Shown one piece after another: positions 11,660 to 22,258 of a DNA stretch of 64,000 nucleotides. Position 1 is the stretch's first letter, and each line of letters starts with the position of its first letter. The stretch comes from Strigops habroptila. Taxonomy: Eukaryota; Chordata; Aves; Psittaciformes; Psittacidae. Location: positions 62,729,528-62,793,527 of the forward strand of contig NC_046358.1 of the NCBI RefSeq assembly GCF_004027225.2, given 5' to 3'. The notes beneath the pieces were generated by a model. The model was not told the DNA's origin and did no database searches. It was given only the letters and a program-made list of their open reading frames with translations. A program made the translations under genes and the position numbers.

Positions 11660-12778
11660 GTAAGTTTACTTGACTTAAGCAGTTACCTTTAGTTAAAACC
11701 CAGTATGTTTTATTTTTTCCTTTTTGTGCCCAGCGCAGTAATCTGATTTTGCTCTAAGAGCTGAATTTGATTTACACAGCTTCATAGAACAGGACTTACT
11801 TTTAAAAGTTCAGAAGAAAAGAACAATAATTGGGGATAGCATAGGTGTATTAATAGCTCAGGAGCAAATAACTTTTTTAGAGGCTATTTTGAGAGTCTGT
11901 CCTTACTGGCAGCTAGCATGCTGTTATCCTCTTGGAATGTAAGAATGGACAAAGTACCAATTGCCTATGTTCCTTTTAAGCCATATCCACATTACCTCAA
12001 GGTGGAGCCTTGCACCACCTCATCTTCATTCCAGTTACTCTGTTAGAGATTTTTAGGTGATTGAGTATGCCTTGCTATTGTTGTTGGTGCTTCCACTGAT
12101 GATAACACCTGGAATAATTTAAAAGATGTGGTTTTAGACACAGGTATCATCTTAATATCCTCATCCTGTTGAGGACAGTGTGTTTTATTGCTTAGCACAT
12201 CCAAGTTATGAGGTAGATATGAGGATGTGGGTTAGCCTTCAGTGTAAGCACCTCCCTACCATAAGTATTCTTTGCCACTGTGTTTTCAATACCCTTTTTT
12301 TTCCTAAGGTATTCAATTAGTTGCATCAGTTGAAGGAAAAATGGGGATCTTAAGGGAAGGGATGGGTTGTTAGGAGAGCTTTGAAGAGCTTTCTTTAAAT
12401 GATTTTGCATGCATCCTTATTGAAGAGTTTCACATCGAATCAGACGAGAAGATAGTAATCCATGCATCTAGTCATGTGTTAGACTAGCCATAAGCACTTA
12501 TGAATTGATGGTAAGGTTTGGATGCTGTGGAAGGAGGAAGATTTAGGCTGAGATTTAGATCTGCATGGACTAACTGAGCAATAAAGGTATCAAGAGAGTT
12601 GTTTCTTCGTCGCATGGTAGATTGTCACTTGACACCTTGTAGTGAATTAGGGAGTAACTTATTAGAGGTGTGTACTTCTTACCTTACACATTTTTTCATT
12701 ATACCTGGTATTTTGTTGTATTATCTAAGCAGAAAAATATCTGTTTCCCCCATACTTTTAACTGTTTTGTCTCTAAAG
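11660..12778 (+). other. LIN7C: LIN7C intron 2
   Basis: 1119 bp, GTAAGT to CTCTAAAG. I see no gene, RNA or named repeat in it. Confidence 0.9.
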
Positions 12779-12850
12779 GTGTATGAACATGTATATGAAA
12801 CTGTGGATATCAGCAGTAGCCCAGAAGTTAGAGCTAATGCAACGGCAAAG
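12779..12850 (+). CDS. LIN7C: LIN7C coding exon 3
   Basis: 72 nt, phase 0 at both ends, encoding residues 53-76 ([13 protein letters not shown]... ending ANATAK). It completes the L27 domain and begins the linker to the PDZ domain. The acceptor is CTCTAAAG and the donor AAG|GTAAAA. Because it is symmetric, skipping it would keep the frame. Confidence 0.97.
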
Positions 12851-13221
12851 GTAAAAGCCAAACTGTAACTTGTGTAAAATACAGTAGTTTGTTACTTCAG
12901 AACCAGATTATTATTTAAATTTCAGTAGAATATTACCTAGATGTCTGATAAAATGGATAAGCTTAGCAGGTTATTAAAAGATATAACAAAAGACTTGATA
13001 TTTTTAAGATTGTTCCATTTTAATTTTATTCTTGGAGTTCTGAATTTTTCAAGCTACTATCTATTCCCTACATACCATTCCGTGGTACCTAGAGAATTAA
13101 TCTCGTTTGTCTTCACATTTCAGTACTTGGAGATAAAAATACTTTTCCAGTCTGCTCACTGTGTCTAGCTAAGAGGTCTATATTTAATTTCTTATAAATA
13201 GGAAAATCTTGTTTCTTGCAG
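12851..13221 (+). other. LIN7C: LIN7C intron 3
   Basis: The smallest intron, 371 bp, GTAAAA to CTTGCAG. It is AT-rich and nothing else was recognised in it. Confidence 0.9.
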
Positions 13222-13431
13222 GCCACCGTAGCTGCATTTGCTGCTAGTGAAGGCCATTCCCATCCCAGAGTGGTTGAACTACCCAAAACCGAAGAAGGTC
13301 TTGGATTCAACATTATGGGAGGCAAAGAACAAAATTCTCCAATCTATATCTCTCGTATTATCCCCGGCGGTATAGCTGATAGGCACGGAGGCCTGAAACG
13401 TGGAGACCAGCTGCTTTCTGTAAACGGAGTG
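13222..13431 (+). CDS. LIN7C: LIN7C coding exon 4 (PDZ domain)
   Basis: 210 nt, phase 0 at both ends, encoding residues 77-146. It begins [20 protein letters not shown] and then carries the PDZ core with GLGFNIMGG (102-110), [10 protein letters not shown], and [14 protein letters not shown] at the 3' end. The GLGF loop binds the carboxyl terminus of PDZ ligands. The acceptor is TTTCTTGCAG. The donor is GTG|GTAGGA, weaker than the others. Read-through into the intron stops after nine codons. Confidence 0.98.
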
Positions 13432-15899
13432 GTAGGAACTGGTTTTCACTTTATGTAGCAGTGACTTCTTGATTCCACTTGGGGGCATACGGAGAATATA
13501 CATGGCACAAGCTCGATGCTGCCTTTTAATCTTGACGAAATAGTTTCTTTTTGTCCTTGCAAGTGCAACTTGCTTAGGTTTCTGTGAAGTTGTGTGCATT
13601 GGAGAGTTCTAGGATTATGCTTTGGTTATGTGTCTCACTTGGGAACTGCACTATTTATGTCAGTATTTCACATTCTGAGGGATTGTATACTTTTACTCCA
13701 GGTATTGTGTTGTGAAACCCAAGTTTCCTGATGCAGATTTTAATTAATGTAGTTTTTTGCACCTTCTAAGGTAAGTAATAAATTAAGCTGTGTTGCCTTA
13801 GAGGGAGCAGATTCTCGTTATCCCCATAAAAATGCTACTGCATAATGAAAGCTGTAATAAGATGGAACTACAAGGTGGTGTTTTCAGTTGAGTGATACTT
13901 TTTTCCTTCCACTTAAGTGTACTGACCGTTGAAACCAGAGGCTTTTCACCATATCTTAAGCAGTATGTGTATCAAGTGCTGTTGTGGATATTTATTTTTA
14001 ATGAGTATCTTCTAAAGAGTTAGAATACAAAAACCAAAACACAGGGTGGCTGGAAAGAGGAGGCTACGGACAGGCTTTGACTTAAGGCAGCTGCTAGTCA
14101 AATGCATGTAGATATTTCTCAAACCAGTGCTTTCATTTGCAGAGAAGCTGTATGATAGCTTAAAATTTTGGTTTCATCACTACTTCTGCAAACTGAACTG
14201 TATTTGAAGACTGAGGGTCAAACTAAACCCTGTACTCCGTAATTCGAGTGGTGGAGTTTTTGACACTTGGAGGAATAGAGGCTAACTGGGTGTCTGTACT
14301 CTGGGAAGTCCCTGCTATGGTAGATCTCTGGCATACTCAGCTCCTGGCTATTATTTGGGAGTCCAGCTGTCCTTTTCAGGAAATGAGTGACATGGATGGC
14401 CGTAGTGATGCAACTTTCCTTGGCCTAGCCTTCCTGTTAGTTTGAAGCATTAAGTGTTGAGGGACAAGCGTAGAACTCTCTTCAGATGAGGCCTTCCTCA
14501 CCCACAGGCACTCTTAAAAGAAAAACCACCACCCAAAACTGAACCTGATCATCAGGCAGTTTGTACAGCTAACGAGGACCGCATGTGTGTGCAAGCACAT
14601 GTCTAAATATGTATTGCCATCGTATGAATACAGTGAGTGAGTGCATAAAACGCTTTTTGAGAATGCTAATGTCTCAGAAAAAACATCTGATATTTACAGA
14701 TGGAATCCTGTCATCTTACTATGTGACAGGCATTTTCTTGTAATTACTGATGTAATAATTAAAAAAGTCACTGCCAAGACTGTGACTTAAAACAAGTTTG
14801 TGTTTTTTTTCAGATGGGAGATTTTGAATATACTCCAGAATTTCAGGCATGTTGATATAATTAAATATAGACCTTTACCACCTTTTATTACTGGTTTTAA
14901 CCAGAACAGCCTACACATCCGCTTGAATAACATGAATGAAAACATTCAAATGTGTGTGTTGTCTAAGTCTGATAGAAGAGAAACTTGGGTTTTTTTAACT
15001 GTTGTCTTTTTTTCTGTAAGTAATGTTATAGTATCGGGAAAACCCTCCAATCAACAGGTACATCACCTGCCTTCTAGCTTCTAATAGCACCAGTGGGAGG
15101 TAGGCTTGGGGTAGTCCCATCATTGTGTTTAATAAACTTGATAAAATGTGTGCTGTGCAGGAATGCATATTTGGATGCAGTTGTTGAGGACTGTTGCTTA
15201 CAATTTGTAATTAGGTGGATCTAGTATAACCCTGATAAATTCTGGGAGTTGTTTTAGGAAAGTATTTTGATTTTGTTCTTACTGAGTTGAGTTAGGCTGT
15301 TCTGAATCACTTTAGAGGAAATTAACTTGAAAACCTTACTTTAATGGAGAGACATGTGGAGCACTAAGATAAGCAGCATGCTGCATGTTAGCTGCTCTAG
15401 CGCATCACTCAGTATGCACTGTTCTGCCCTGTCATAACACAGGATAACATCAAGAAGGCAGCTATCTTGCGGTTGTCTGTGCAACTTATTAGGTAAATAG
15501 AGGGTGACTGCTGAATTTAAAGTGCATCCAGAAAGAAGAAAAACAATCGAGTTTTAAATAAGTGTCCTCCTGAAGTTGTTGGGTTTTAAGTGTAATTTCA
15601 GGACTGCCTAATGTTACTCTTGTTTCACTTATTGTATGTAAATACAGAATGTGATTGTTCAGCATAAACCTGACCAAAAGTTTTGCAGTACTCTATTAAT
15701 ACTAACGAGTATATTTATCATCACCTCTTACTGCTTTGCTGAGGAATAAGTCTTGAATGTGGATGACGTTGTCCTTGTGGAGTCTTCAAACTAGAAAACT
15801 GCAATAATTGATTGTCTAGAAATTGTACAAAGAATTAAAAAAACCTGTTTTCAGTATGTGTCTTTACTAATACTATACTCCATGGTTTATGCTTTGCAG
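13432..15899 (+). other. LIN7C: LIN7C intron 4
   Basis: 2468 bp, GTAGGA to GCTTTGCAG. It is AT-rich with several frames of 60-95 codons but no protein homology that I recognise. No clear transposon is visible. Confidence 0.88.
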
Positions 15900-16055
15900 A
15901 GCGTCGAAGGTGAACACCATGAAAAAGCTGTAGAACTGCTGAAGGCAGCTCAAGGAAAGGTTAAATTAGTTGTGCGATACACACCAAAGGTCCTGGAAGA
16001 AATGGAGTCGAGATTTGAAAAAATGAGATCAGCAAAACGCAGGCAGCAAAATTAA
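15900..16055 (+). CDS. LIN7C: LIN7C coding exon 5 and stop
   Basis: Encodes residues 147-197, from [19 protein letters not shown] to the basic tail KRRQQN, followed by TAA at 16053-16055. It supplies the last PDZ helix and strand ([13 protein letters not shown]) and the C-terminal helix. The family's C terminus is reproduced with no frameshift. Confidence 0.97.
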
Positions 16056-16160
16056 CTTTGAATGCAATAACTTGAGGAGAAGATATATTCCATTTGTGTT
16101 TTTATAGTTTATGACTCAGTTGGTCCAATGCCTGGGCTATAAAAGACCCTGTCCTTTTTA

Positions 16161-17112
16161 CAGAATCACAGAATGATTGAGGTTGGAGGGACTCCTGGGG
16201 ATCATCTTGTCCAAGGCCCCTGCTCAGAGGAGGGTTAGCTAGAGCAGGTTGCTCAGGACTGCAGCAAGCTGGGGTTTTAAGCATCTCCAAGGATGGAGAC
16301 TCCAGAAAATCTCTAGGCAACCTGTTCTAGTGTTTGATCTCCCTGATGCTGCAGAGGTCTGTGTTTATGTTTAAATGGAGTCCATTGCCTCTTGTCCAGT
16401 CACTGGATACTACTGAGGAGAATCTGGCTCTTTTTTTATACTCATCTCTGTCAGGCATTTACACGTGTTGGTAAGATCACCCCTGAGCCTTCTCTAGGCT
16501 AGACAATCCCTTTTCTCTCAGCTTCTCCTTGTCTGTCAGATGCTTCAATCACTTCACCTTTGTGGCCCTTTGCTGGACTTGCTCTTGTAATGCCCATGTC
16601 TGTATAGAGGGGGAGCCCAAAACCGGACCCAGCACTTGAGTTGTGGCTTTCCAGGGCTGAGCAGAGGGGAAGAATCACTTCCCTCATCTTTGCTGATAGT
16701 GCTCTTCGTGATGCAGACGGGGAGACTGCTGGGCTGCTTTGCTATGAGGGCACACAATGGCTCATGGTCAGCTTGGTATCATTCTCTGCAAGGCTGCTTT
16801 GCAGCAGGTTGGCCCCAGCCTGTATGGTGTGTGGAGTTATTCCTCCCTGGTGTAGGACTTTGCACTTATCTTAGCTGAACTTTGAGAGATTCCTGTTTCT
16901 CTAGCCTGCTGAGGTCCCTTTGGCTCGCTGAGAGTGTGCTCTGTCCTGTCACACCTGTCCTTAGTGGATATGTTACCCAGTATGGGCCCCAGTACAGACC
17001 TCTGGGGTCCACCAATAGAGACTGGCATCCAGCAGGACTTTGAGCTACTGATCACAACAACCCTTAGCAGTTCAGCCATGTTTAGAATGTTTTCAGTCTG
17101 CATAGGTTTCAT
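16161..17112 (-). mobile_element. ~950 bp CR1 LINE in the LIN7C 3' UTR
   Basis: Starts on the + strand with CAGAATCACAGAATGATTGA and GGTTGGAGGGACTCCTGG, the reverse complement of a CR1 3' end. It continues through typical CR1 3' segments: AACCTGTTCTAGTGTTTGA, CCTCTTGTCCAGTCACTGG, CCCTTTGCTGGACTTGCTC, and TGGGGTCCACCA further on. It is 5'-truncated, with no intact reverse-transcriptase frame. It is the longest transposon copy in the window. The 5' boundary near 17112 is approximate. Confidence 0.92.
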
Positions 17113-17564
17113 GCATTAAGAGGAATGTGTACTTTTAAAATGGCCTAAGATAACCCCGGAAAAGCATATATTGGTATTTCTAGATTTTTTTATTTTTTTT
17201 TTTAATAGGCCTCTTTCATGTCAGACCTTTAAGCATGAATTGAATGTGCAGGTTTTTCAAAGGCATTTAATAAGACATACTTGTACAATTGGCATCCGTT
17301 TGTTTTTTTTTTCCTGTTTCCTTTTGGGATTCCTTAACATAGAATCTGCAGGTTTTTTTCCTGACTGATTTTGGAAAAAGATTCTTATGTAGCAGTATTT
17401 TGGCACTTTTCTTAAGAGTATGTTGTATATCAACTGCAAAACCTAATCATGATCTACTGTGTAGCTGATAATGATACCAGATTTTGTAATGTTTTGGTGA
17501 GGACATGATTTTTACACTTACGCTAAATTGTAATTCATTATTATGGAAACTGTATTACCTCGCC

Positions 17565-17572
17565 TGTAAATA
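17565..17572 (+). promoter_or_regulatory. Pumilio recognition element in 3' UTR
   Basis: TGTAAATA matches the UGUANAUA consensus bound by PUM1/PUM2. It sits inside a small palindrome, CTGTAAATAATTTACAG. Confidence 0.45.
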
Positions 17573-19157
17573 ATTTACAGTTGGTGTTCTCATATAATGA
17601 TTTTTCTAATACTGACACTTATAAATTTGCAACAATCATTCCTGTAACTTATTTTGTACTAATTTTAAAGCAGTTAATGGGGGGATATAATTCTGTATGC
17701 AGTTCTGGATTGACTCTCTAGATGTATTTTTATACTTGGAAACAGAAGCTATATTAATGCAGTGCAACAGAATTCCAGATGTTTCCCTGACTTTCTGCTG
17801 TTTAAAAGAAATATTCATCTTAATTGTCATACCTCTTGTGGGTTTTAGTATGTTCTGTTGTAGTCTTATCTACAGACTGACTGTCTTGGTCTTGGAATAG
17901 TTAGTACCTAAATTATTGGTTATTACATGTATAAGAGTAGAATGTTCTGAAGCTTATATGCCAGGTTACTGTGACATGTGAACTTGTCTGGGGTGTTATT
18001 ACTGACTGCTTCTGACTTGGAGGATTCTTGTTTGTACTGCATAAGTACTGCACATCACCATTGCTGTAAAACTTTCTGTGGAGTGATGCTGTGGTAGTTA
18101 CAAGGAATCTCCAGCTGGAAGCAACTAATATCTTATCTCAAGTGTGTTTGGTGGTGGCACGGTTTTTGTTTGCTGTTGGGAAGAATAATTCTGGACAGAG
18201 GTCCTCTTCTTGGAATCTTCCAGGCTTGAGGCTGTACTCATACAGTTTAGGTTTTGTGGTCTTTTTGGTTTGGTTTTTGTTTTTTAAGCTTCGCCTTTTA
18301 GTATATATCTCGAATTAACTTGATTGTCTACTGGGTGTTTGTTCACTCATATGGCAGCTATGAGTGCATCCTAATTGACTGTTAGAATTTGATTCTTAAA
18401 AGCTTAAACTAAAAAGTGCAGTTCTTACTACGTGGCTAATCCCTAATCTGTTCACATGGAGGAGATCCACTGTGAAATAATTCAGTATGTGAAAGAAAGG
18501 AAAAGGTTAGTGATCTAAAAATGACAGCATGAAGTTTGTGCTTTGTCAATTGACCTATTGGAAAAAACATTGTGATTGCTACAGACAAGTGAGAAATGTG
18601 ATTGCTTTCTGCATGTTTGCAAGCATGGTAAGCCTGCAAAGAGAAATTTGGGTTTTAAAGATACCGGTAGTTTGAAAATGTAGTATAGATGTTTATCAGT
18701 TAGATGACATTGAGCACTGAATTGCGTTGGTTGTGTGTTGTGGGCCTCTTTCAACAGGCCCCATGTTACTGATACAACCATGTTGCTGAATTGTATATTT
18801 TTATGGAACAACTGATGTTTAAGGTATTGAGACCAAAATCACTAGTTAGACCAATTGTGGATGTGTTTTAATTTAATTGTAAAATAGTAGAGATATGGTT
18901 TAGAGCTATATATAAATATATATATATTAAAGAAGGGTATGGATGCGAGATAGAAATGTGCATTTTAAAACCTGTATCCCTTGTGTTACTGAACCAAGAG
19001 GTGTGTTTTATAACTTTATGGAAATATTTAGTGCAGCTAGAGGTGCTAAATGCGGTAGCATTTTCATTCTGAGTTGTAGCATTTTGGATACAGCTTGCCA
19101 ACTACTACAAAACGTGGGGAGGTGTATCTGGGCATATAAATTGTACATGTAGAATTT

Positions 19158-19163
19158 AATAAA
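19158..19163 (+). terminator. Candidate proximal poly(A) signal of LIN7C
   Basis: Canonical AATAAA in GAATTTAATAAAGTTTTTAAG, about 3.1 kb after the stop codon. The downstream sequence is T-rich for a few bases and then A-rich. Confidence 0.55.
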
Positions 19164-19442
19164 GTTTTTAAGTGGCAACAACAAAAAAATCCTATAAACA
19201 GACAATTTATTAATACTTATCTTTACTATTATGAAAATCCTATACTATTGAGGAAAGGATGGAGTAAAATATGCCAAGAAACTTCATCTCTGTTACTACT
19301 GAGCAGTGCCTGTACTGTGTTAACATGCAGTCCTTACAAACTTGGCATACTTGGGTATGCAAAGAGATTGAGGTGTCATGTCTGCAGATGATTTCTGCAT
19401 CTGTTGCTGCTGTGAGAGATCTTTGGGTTTTATCAACAGAAA

Positions 19443-19448
19443 AATAAA
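19443..19448 (+). terminator. Candidate distal poly(A) signal of LIN7C
   Basis: AATAAA followed about 20 bases later by the GT-rich run TTGTGTTTGTGCTG, a good downstream element. Spacing and composition make this as good a cleavage site as the 19158 signal. Confidence 0.5.
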
Positions 19449-19702
19449 AGTTAAATTTTGCATGCATTGTGTTTGTGCTGTTTTTCTTCTGACTTTCTAT
19501 TCTGAGCACTGCTTTCAGGCTGCTGTAATTGGGTGTTCATAATCTCTAGGGCTCAACATAAACACCCTGCATGTGTGTGGGAGTCCAAAGAGGAAAACCT
19601 TCAAGCTGTTATTAGTTAGTTCTCCTGATTGCTTATGGATCTTCCCTTTCCTACTCCAAACGGCTAGTTAATCTGATTTGGTAGCATAGAAGGCAAAAGT
19701 GG

Positions 19703-19775
19703 AATCATAGAATGATTAGAGTTGGAAGGGGCCTTAAAGATCATCTCGTTCTATCCTGCCCCCTGCATGTCGACC
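19703..19775 (-). mobile_element. Short CR1 3' tail
   Basis: AATCATAGAATGATTAGAG, then GTTGGAAGGGGCCTTAAAG and ATCATCTCGTTCTATCC, is a diverged reverse-oriented CR1 3' terminus, truncated to about 75 bp. Confidence 0.85.
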
Positions 19776-20199
19776 TAAGTTATCCAGGTTTTTTTATGTA
19801 GTTACTGGATTTCTATTTTTTTCTTTTCCATCGTACCATCTCTTTTAGGCAGCTCAGACACATGTTCTTCCATGTTTTTTTTCTGATTTCTCCTTGCCTA
19901 TCTAGAAAATAGGTTTGTAGAGGTGGAAAAAACCCTGAAACACCCCAACAATGCCATCAAGAAGTCATCTTCCCAAACAGTGCAAGACTTGGAATTGTGT
20001 GCTTCCAACGGTAAGTAAAACCGCCTCTACCTGGTTCTTATCTAATCACAGCTCTGCTTCTCTGCTCAAGCAGTACAATAGTGTTGTCTGAATCAAATCT
20101 AATCTGTGCTGGAGACTGGGTGGCTGACAGCAGGAAAATAAGTCATAGACCCTTCCACCTATTTCAAGGAGCTGTAAGTAAAAGACAAAAGTTAGTAAT

Positions 20200-20329
20200 T
20201 TATTGTATTACTGGCATTGCAGCAGCGCCTAGAAGTCCCAGGTTTGAATCAGGATCCCATTTTGCGGTGTACAAACACAGGACAAATAGTTTGGCTCCAG
20301 AGAGCCTCAACGTATTGCTAAGAAATCGT
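20200..20329 (-). mobile_element. Ancient amniote SINE/L3-like tail
   Basis: ATTGTATTACTGGCATTGCA, GCGCCTAGAAGTCCCAG, AATCAGGATCCCATTTTGCG, and GTGTACAAACACAGGACAAA follow the reverse complement of a widespread sauropsid repeat tail. That tail reads, in sense, TTTGTACAGCGCCTAGCACA and then GGGGCCCTGATC. I recall this as a CORE-SINE/MIR or CR1-L3-type 3' tail, and the exact family name is uncertain. The same tail appears on the + strand near 53462. Confidence 0.7.
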
Positions 20330-22231
20330 AGGGTTTGGGATTGGTATTGTAAGATAAGTGTTTCTGAGAAGTGGGAGGAAAAATAAAATTTTTTAATAGA
20401 AAATTGAATAAGGCTTTTTGCAGTTTCATCTGCAATTAATTTGGGCCCAATTTAACTATTTTTTTATTTTTTTTCCTCTCTGAGGGGTACAAAAATGAGT
20501 CCATCCCTCAGCACAAGCAGGCAGCTTGAGATGCAAATACCCATTCTGATATACATATTAAAACCTGCTATTTTCTTGGCATGCTCCTAATGAATCTTAC
20601 TGAAGCGGAGAGCCTGCAGTAGCCATGATTTTTTTCCAGTCATCTGCACGATAAATGTGGAGTCCCTAAGAAATTGTATTTGTGCTGCTGTTTTGTGAAA
20701 GCATTAAATGGGGATAACGTGTGTCTGAGCTGCTGCTGGCATTAGATGTGGAGCACACTGCAATCCAATCATGTACAGCAACAGCTTTAGAGAAATGCGA
20801 GGATGTATTCAAATGACATACCAAGAGTAATTCTAATTAGGTAAGCAGAAAGCAACTAGATAAGTAATAAGAAGCAACAAAAAAAAATGGATCATGATGG
20901 TAAAGGATTGCAGTTACGAAAAGTGATGGTTGTCTTTGAAGTTTGTGTCATTTATTAAGCATTGCCAGGTAGGTTTGTTGCTTCTTCCTGGGTGTCCCCC
21001 AAAGTTTTCACGTTAATTTCCATATCCTGTCTGGCATGCTAAGCACTGTATCATGTTGTTAGGTCATTCTTGGTATGGTGGCCAGTGGGTTTACAGCCCA
21101 GGTAGCAATCCATCAGTGGCTGGTATGTTTGCTCTGCTCTGCCAAAAGTATCTTTGAGAACTGTCTGGCCCCTTAGAGAGCATCAGAATGTGTCAGTTGT
21201 TGAATTGGCATCAGCCCCTCCACAGTGGAAAGAGATAGTGTGACTTGAGCCTTGGCTGCGATTTCGGAACTTGAAGGCTTTTTCAGCTTTTATATACCCT
21301 TCTTAACATCTAATGACAGAGAAGATGACGTAAAAGTATTTCCAGGAATTAGCTGGCTGCCTCCAAATGAGCCGATCCCTGAGGTGGATAAACGCTCATG
21401 GCTTCTCAAGGATTTATTTGTCTGCATCTTGTTCTGTGGCATACACCCCATCTGCAAACACTGAAGGCAGGCTTTGGATTAAGCCTGGCTTCAGTATTTG
21501 CAGGAGGAGTGCCACCTGGCAGAAGAACCGTAAGAACCTGCCTTCTGCGAGTCAGAAGCAGGGCTGTTCTCTGTAGTGCTCCGGCAGTTGCAGCTCTTCA
21601 GTTTGTTCTGCAGCTGCAGAGTGAGTTTTGCTTTAACTTCACACTACAGAACAAAACTTGAACCTCTCTGCTTGGTAAGCCAGACAGAAATGATGGGAAA
21701 TTGCTTAGCAAAAAAGGCAAGGATGGATAATTGGCAGGGAGGGTAAGATAGGCTCAAAATGTCTAGTGTATGCTTATGCCCCAAATTTTGAAGAAAGCTT
21801 AATAACTGATAGCTCAACTTAATGATAAGTCATAATTACTTTGCAGTTCCCTTCCTCCCCCCAAGGTAAAAGCTACTTAAAATCAGGCTGCGATTCCTCA
21901 GTTACTCTGGTAATAGGGACTCTGCCAGAGCCTATTGAGTCAGTTGCCTTGTAACCATAAGGGCTTTTCAAAAGGACAATCTGAAGTCAATCTTACAGAA
22001 ACTAAGGTGCCTACATATGAGTAATGTTTATACTTCTTCAAAATAGGAACACGAATAAAATCTCTGTCCTACTGCAGCATCTAAGTAAGAACAACGCAGA
22101 CAAAGCATTAGACAGCGATGAGGAACTGCATGCTACAACAAGCCAAACCCACTGCTTCTGTTTGTCGTTAAGCCTCCATGTAGAGGAAGAAATCAGTCTC
22201 ATGAGTGACCTAGTCATCTTGGAGAACATGC

Positions 22232-22258
22232 CAAAATAAGGTATCCAACCTTATTTTG
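22232..22258. repeat. Perfect 11 bp hairpin, 5-nt loop
   Basis: Arm 22232-22242 (CAAAATAAGGT) and arm 22248-22258 (ACCTTATTTTG) are exact reverse complements separated by ATCCA. Confidence 0.85.

Larger units (their letters stand above)
6285..16055 (+). other. LIN7C: LIN7C gene, complete coding span (5 exons)
   Basis: Protein lin-7 homolog C (MALS-3/VELI-3), a small cytoplasmic scaffold that joins CASK and MPP/PALS proteins through its L27 domain and binds C-terminal PDZ ligands of receptors, channels and cadherin-catenin complexes at synapses and epithelial junctions. Joining 6285-6321, 11541-11659, 12779-12850, 13222-13431 and 15900-16055 gives an uninterrupted 197-residue protein, the vertebrate length. 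The L27 domain covers about residues 10-65. The PDZ domain covers about 93-175, with its GLGF carboxylate-binding loop at 102-105. From memory of the human protein, it differs near the N terminus (Ser5 for Gly) and at the last residue (Asn for Thr). All four introns are GT-AG. Introns are about 5219, 1119, 371 and 2468 bp. Confidence 0.97.
16056..19460 (+). other. LIN7C: LIN7C 3' UTR
   Basis: Non-coding AT-rich sequence follows the stop. The first AATAAA after the stop that I found is at 19158-19163, and a second at 19443-19448 has a strong GT-rich stretch just downstream, so the UTR is about 3.1 or 3.4 kb. It contains a ~950 bp antisense CR1 (16161-17112) and a Pumilio-type TGTAAATA at 17565-17572. 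The extent is inferred from poly(A) signals, not from transcript data. Confidence 0.65.

Noticed and set aside
16102-17112. Several 60-90 codon frames after the LIN7C stop
   Set aside because: All fall in the antisense CR1 and the 3' UTR and have no independent support.
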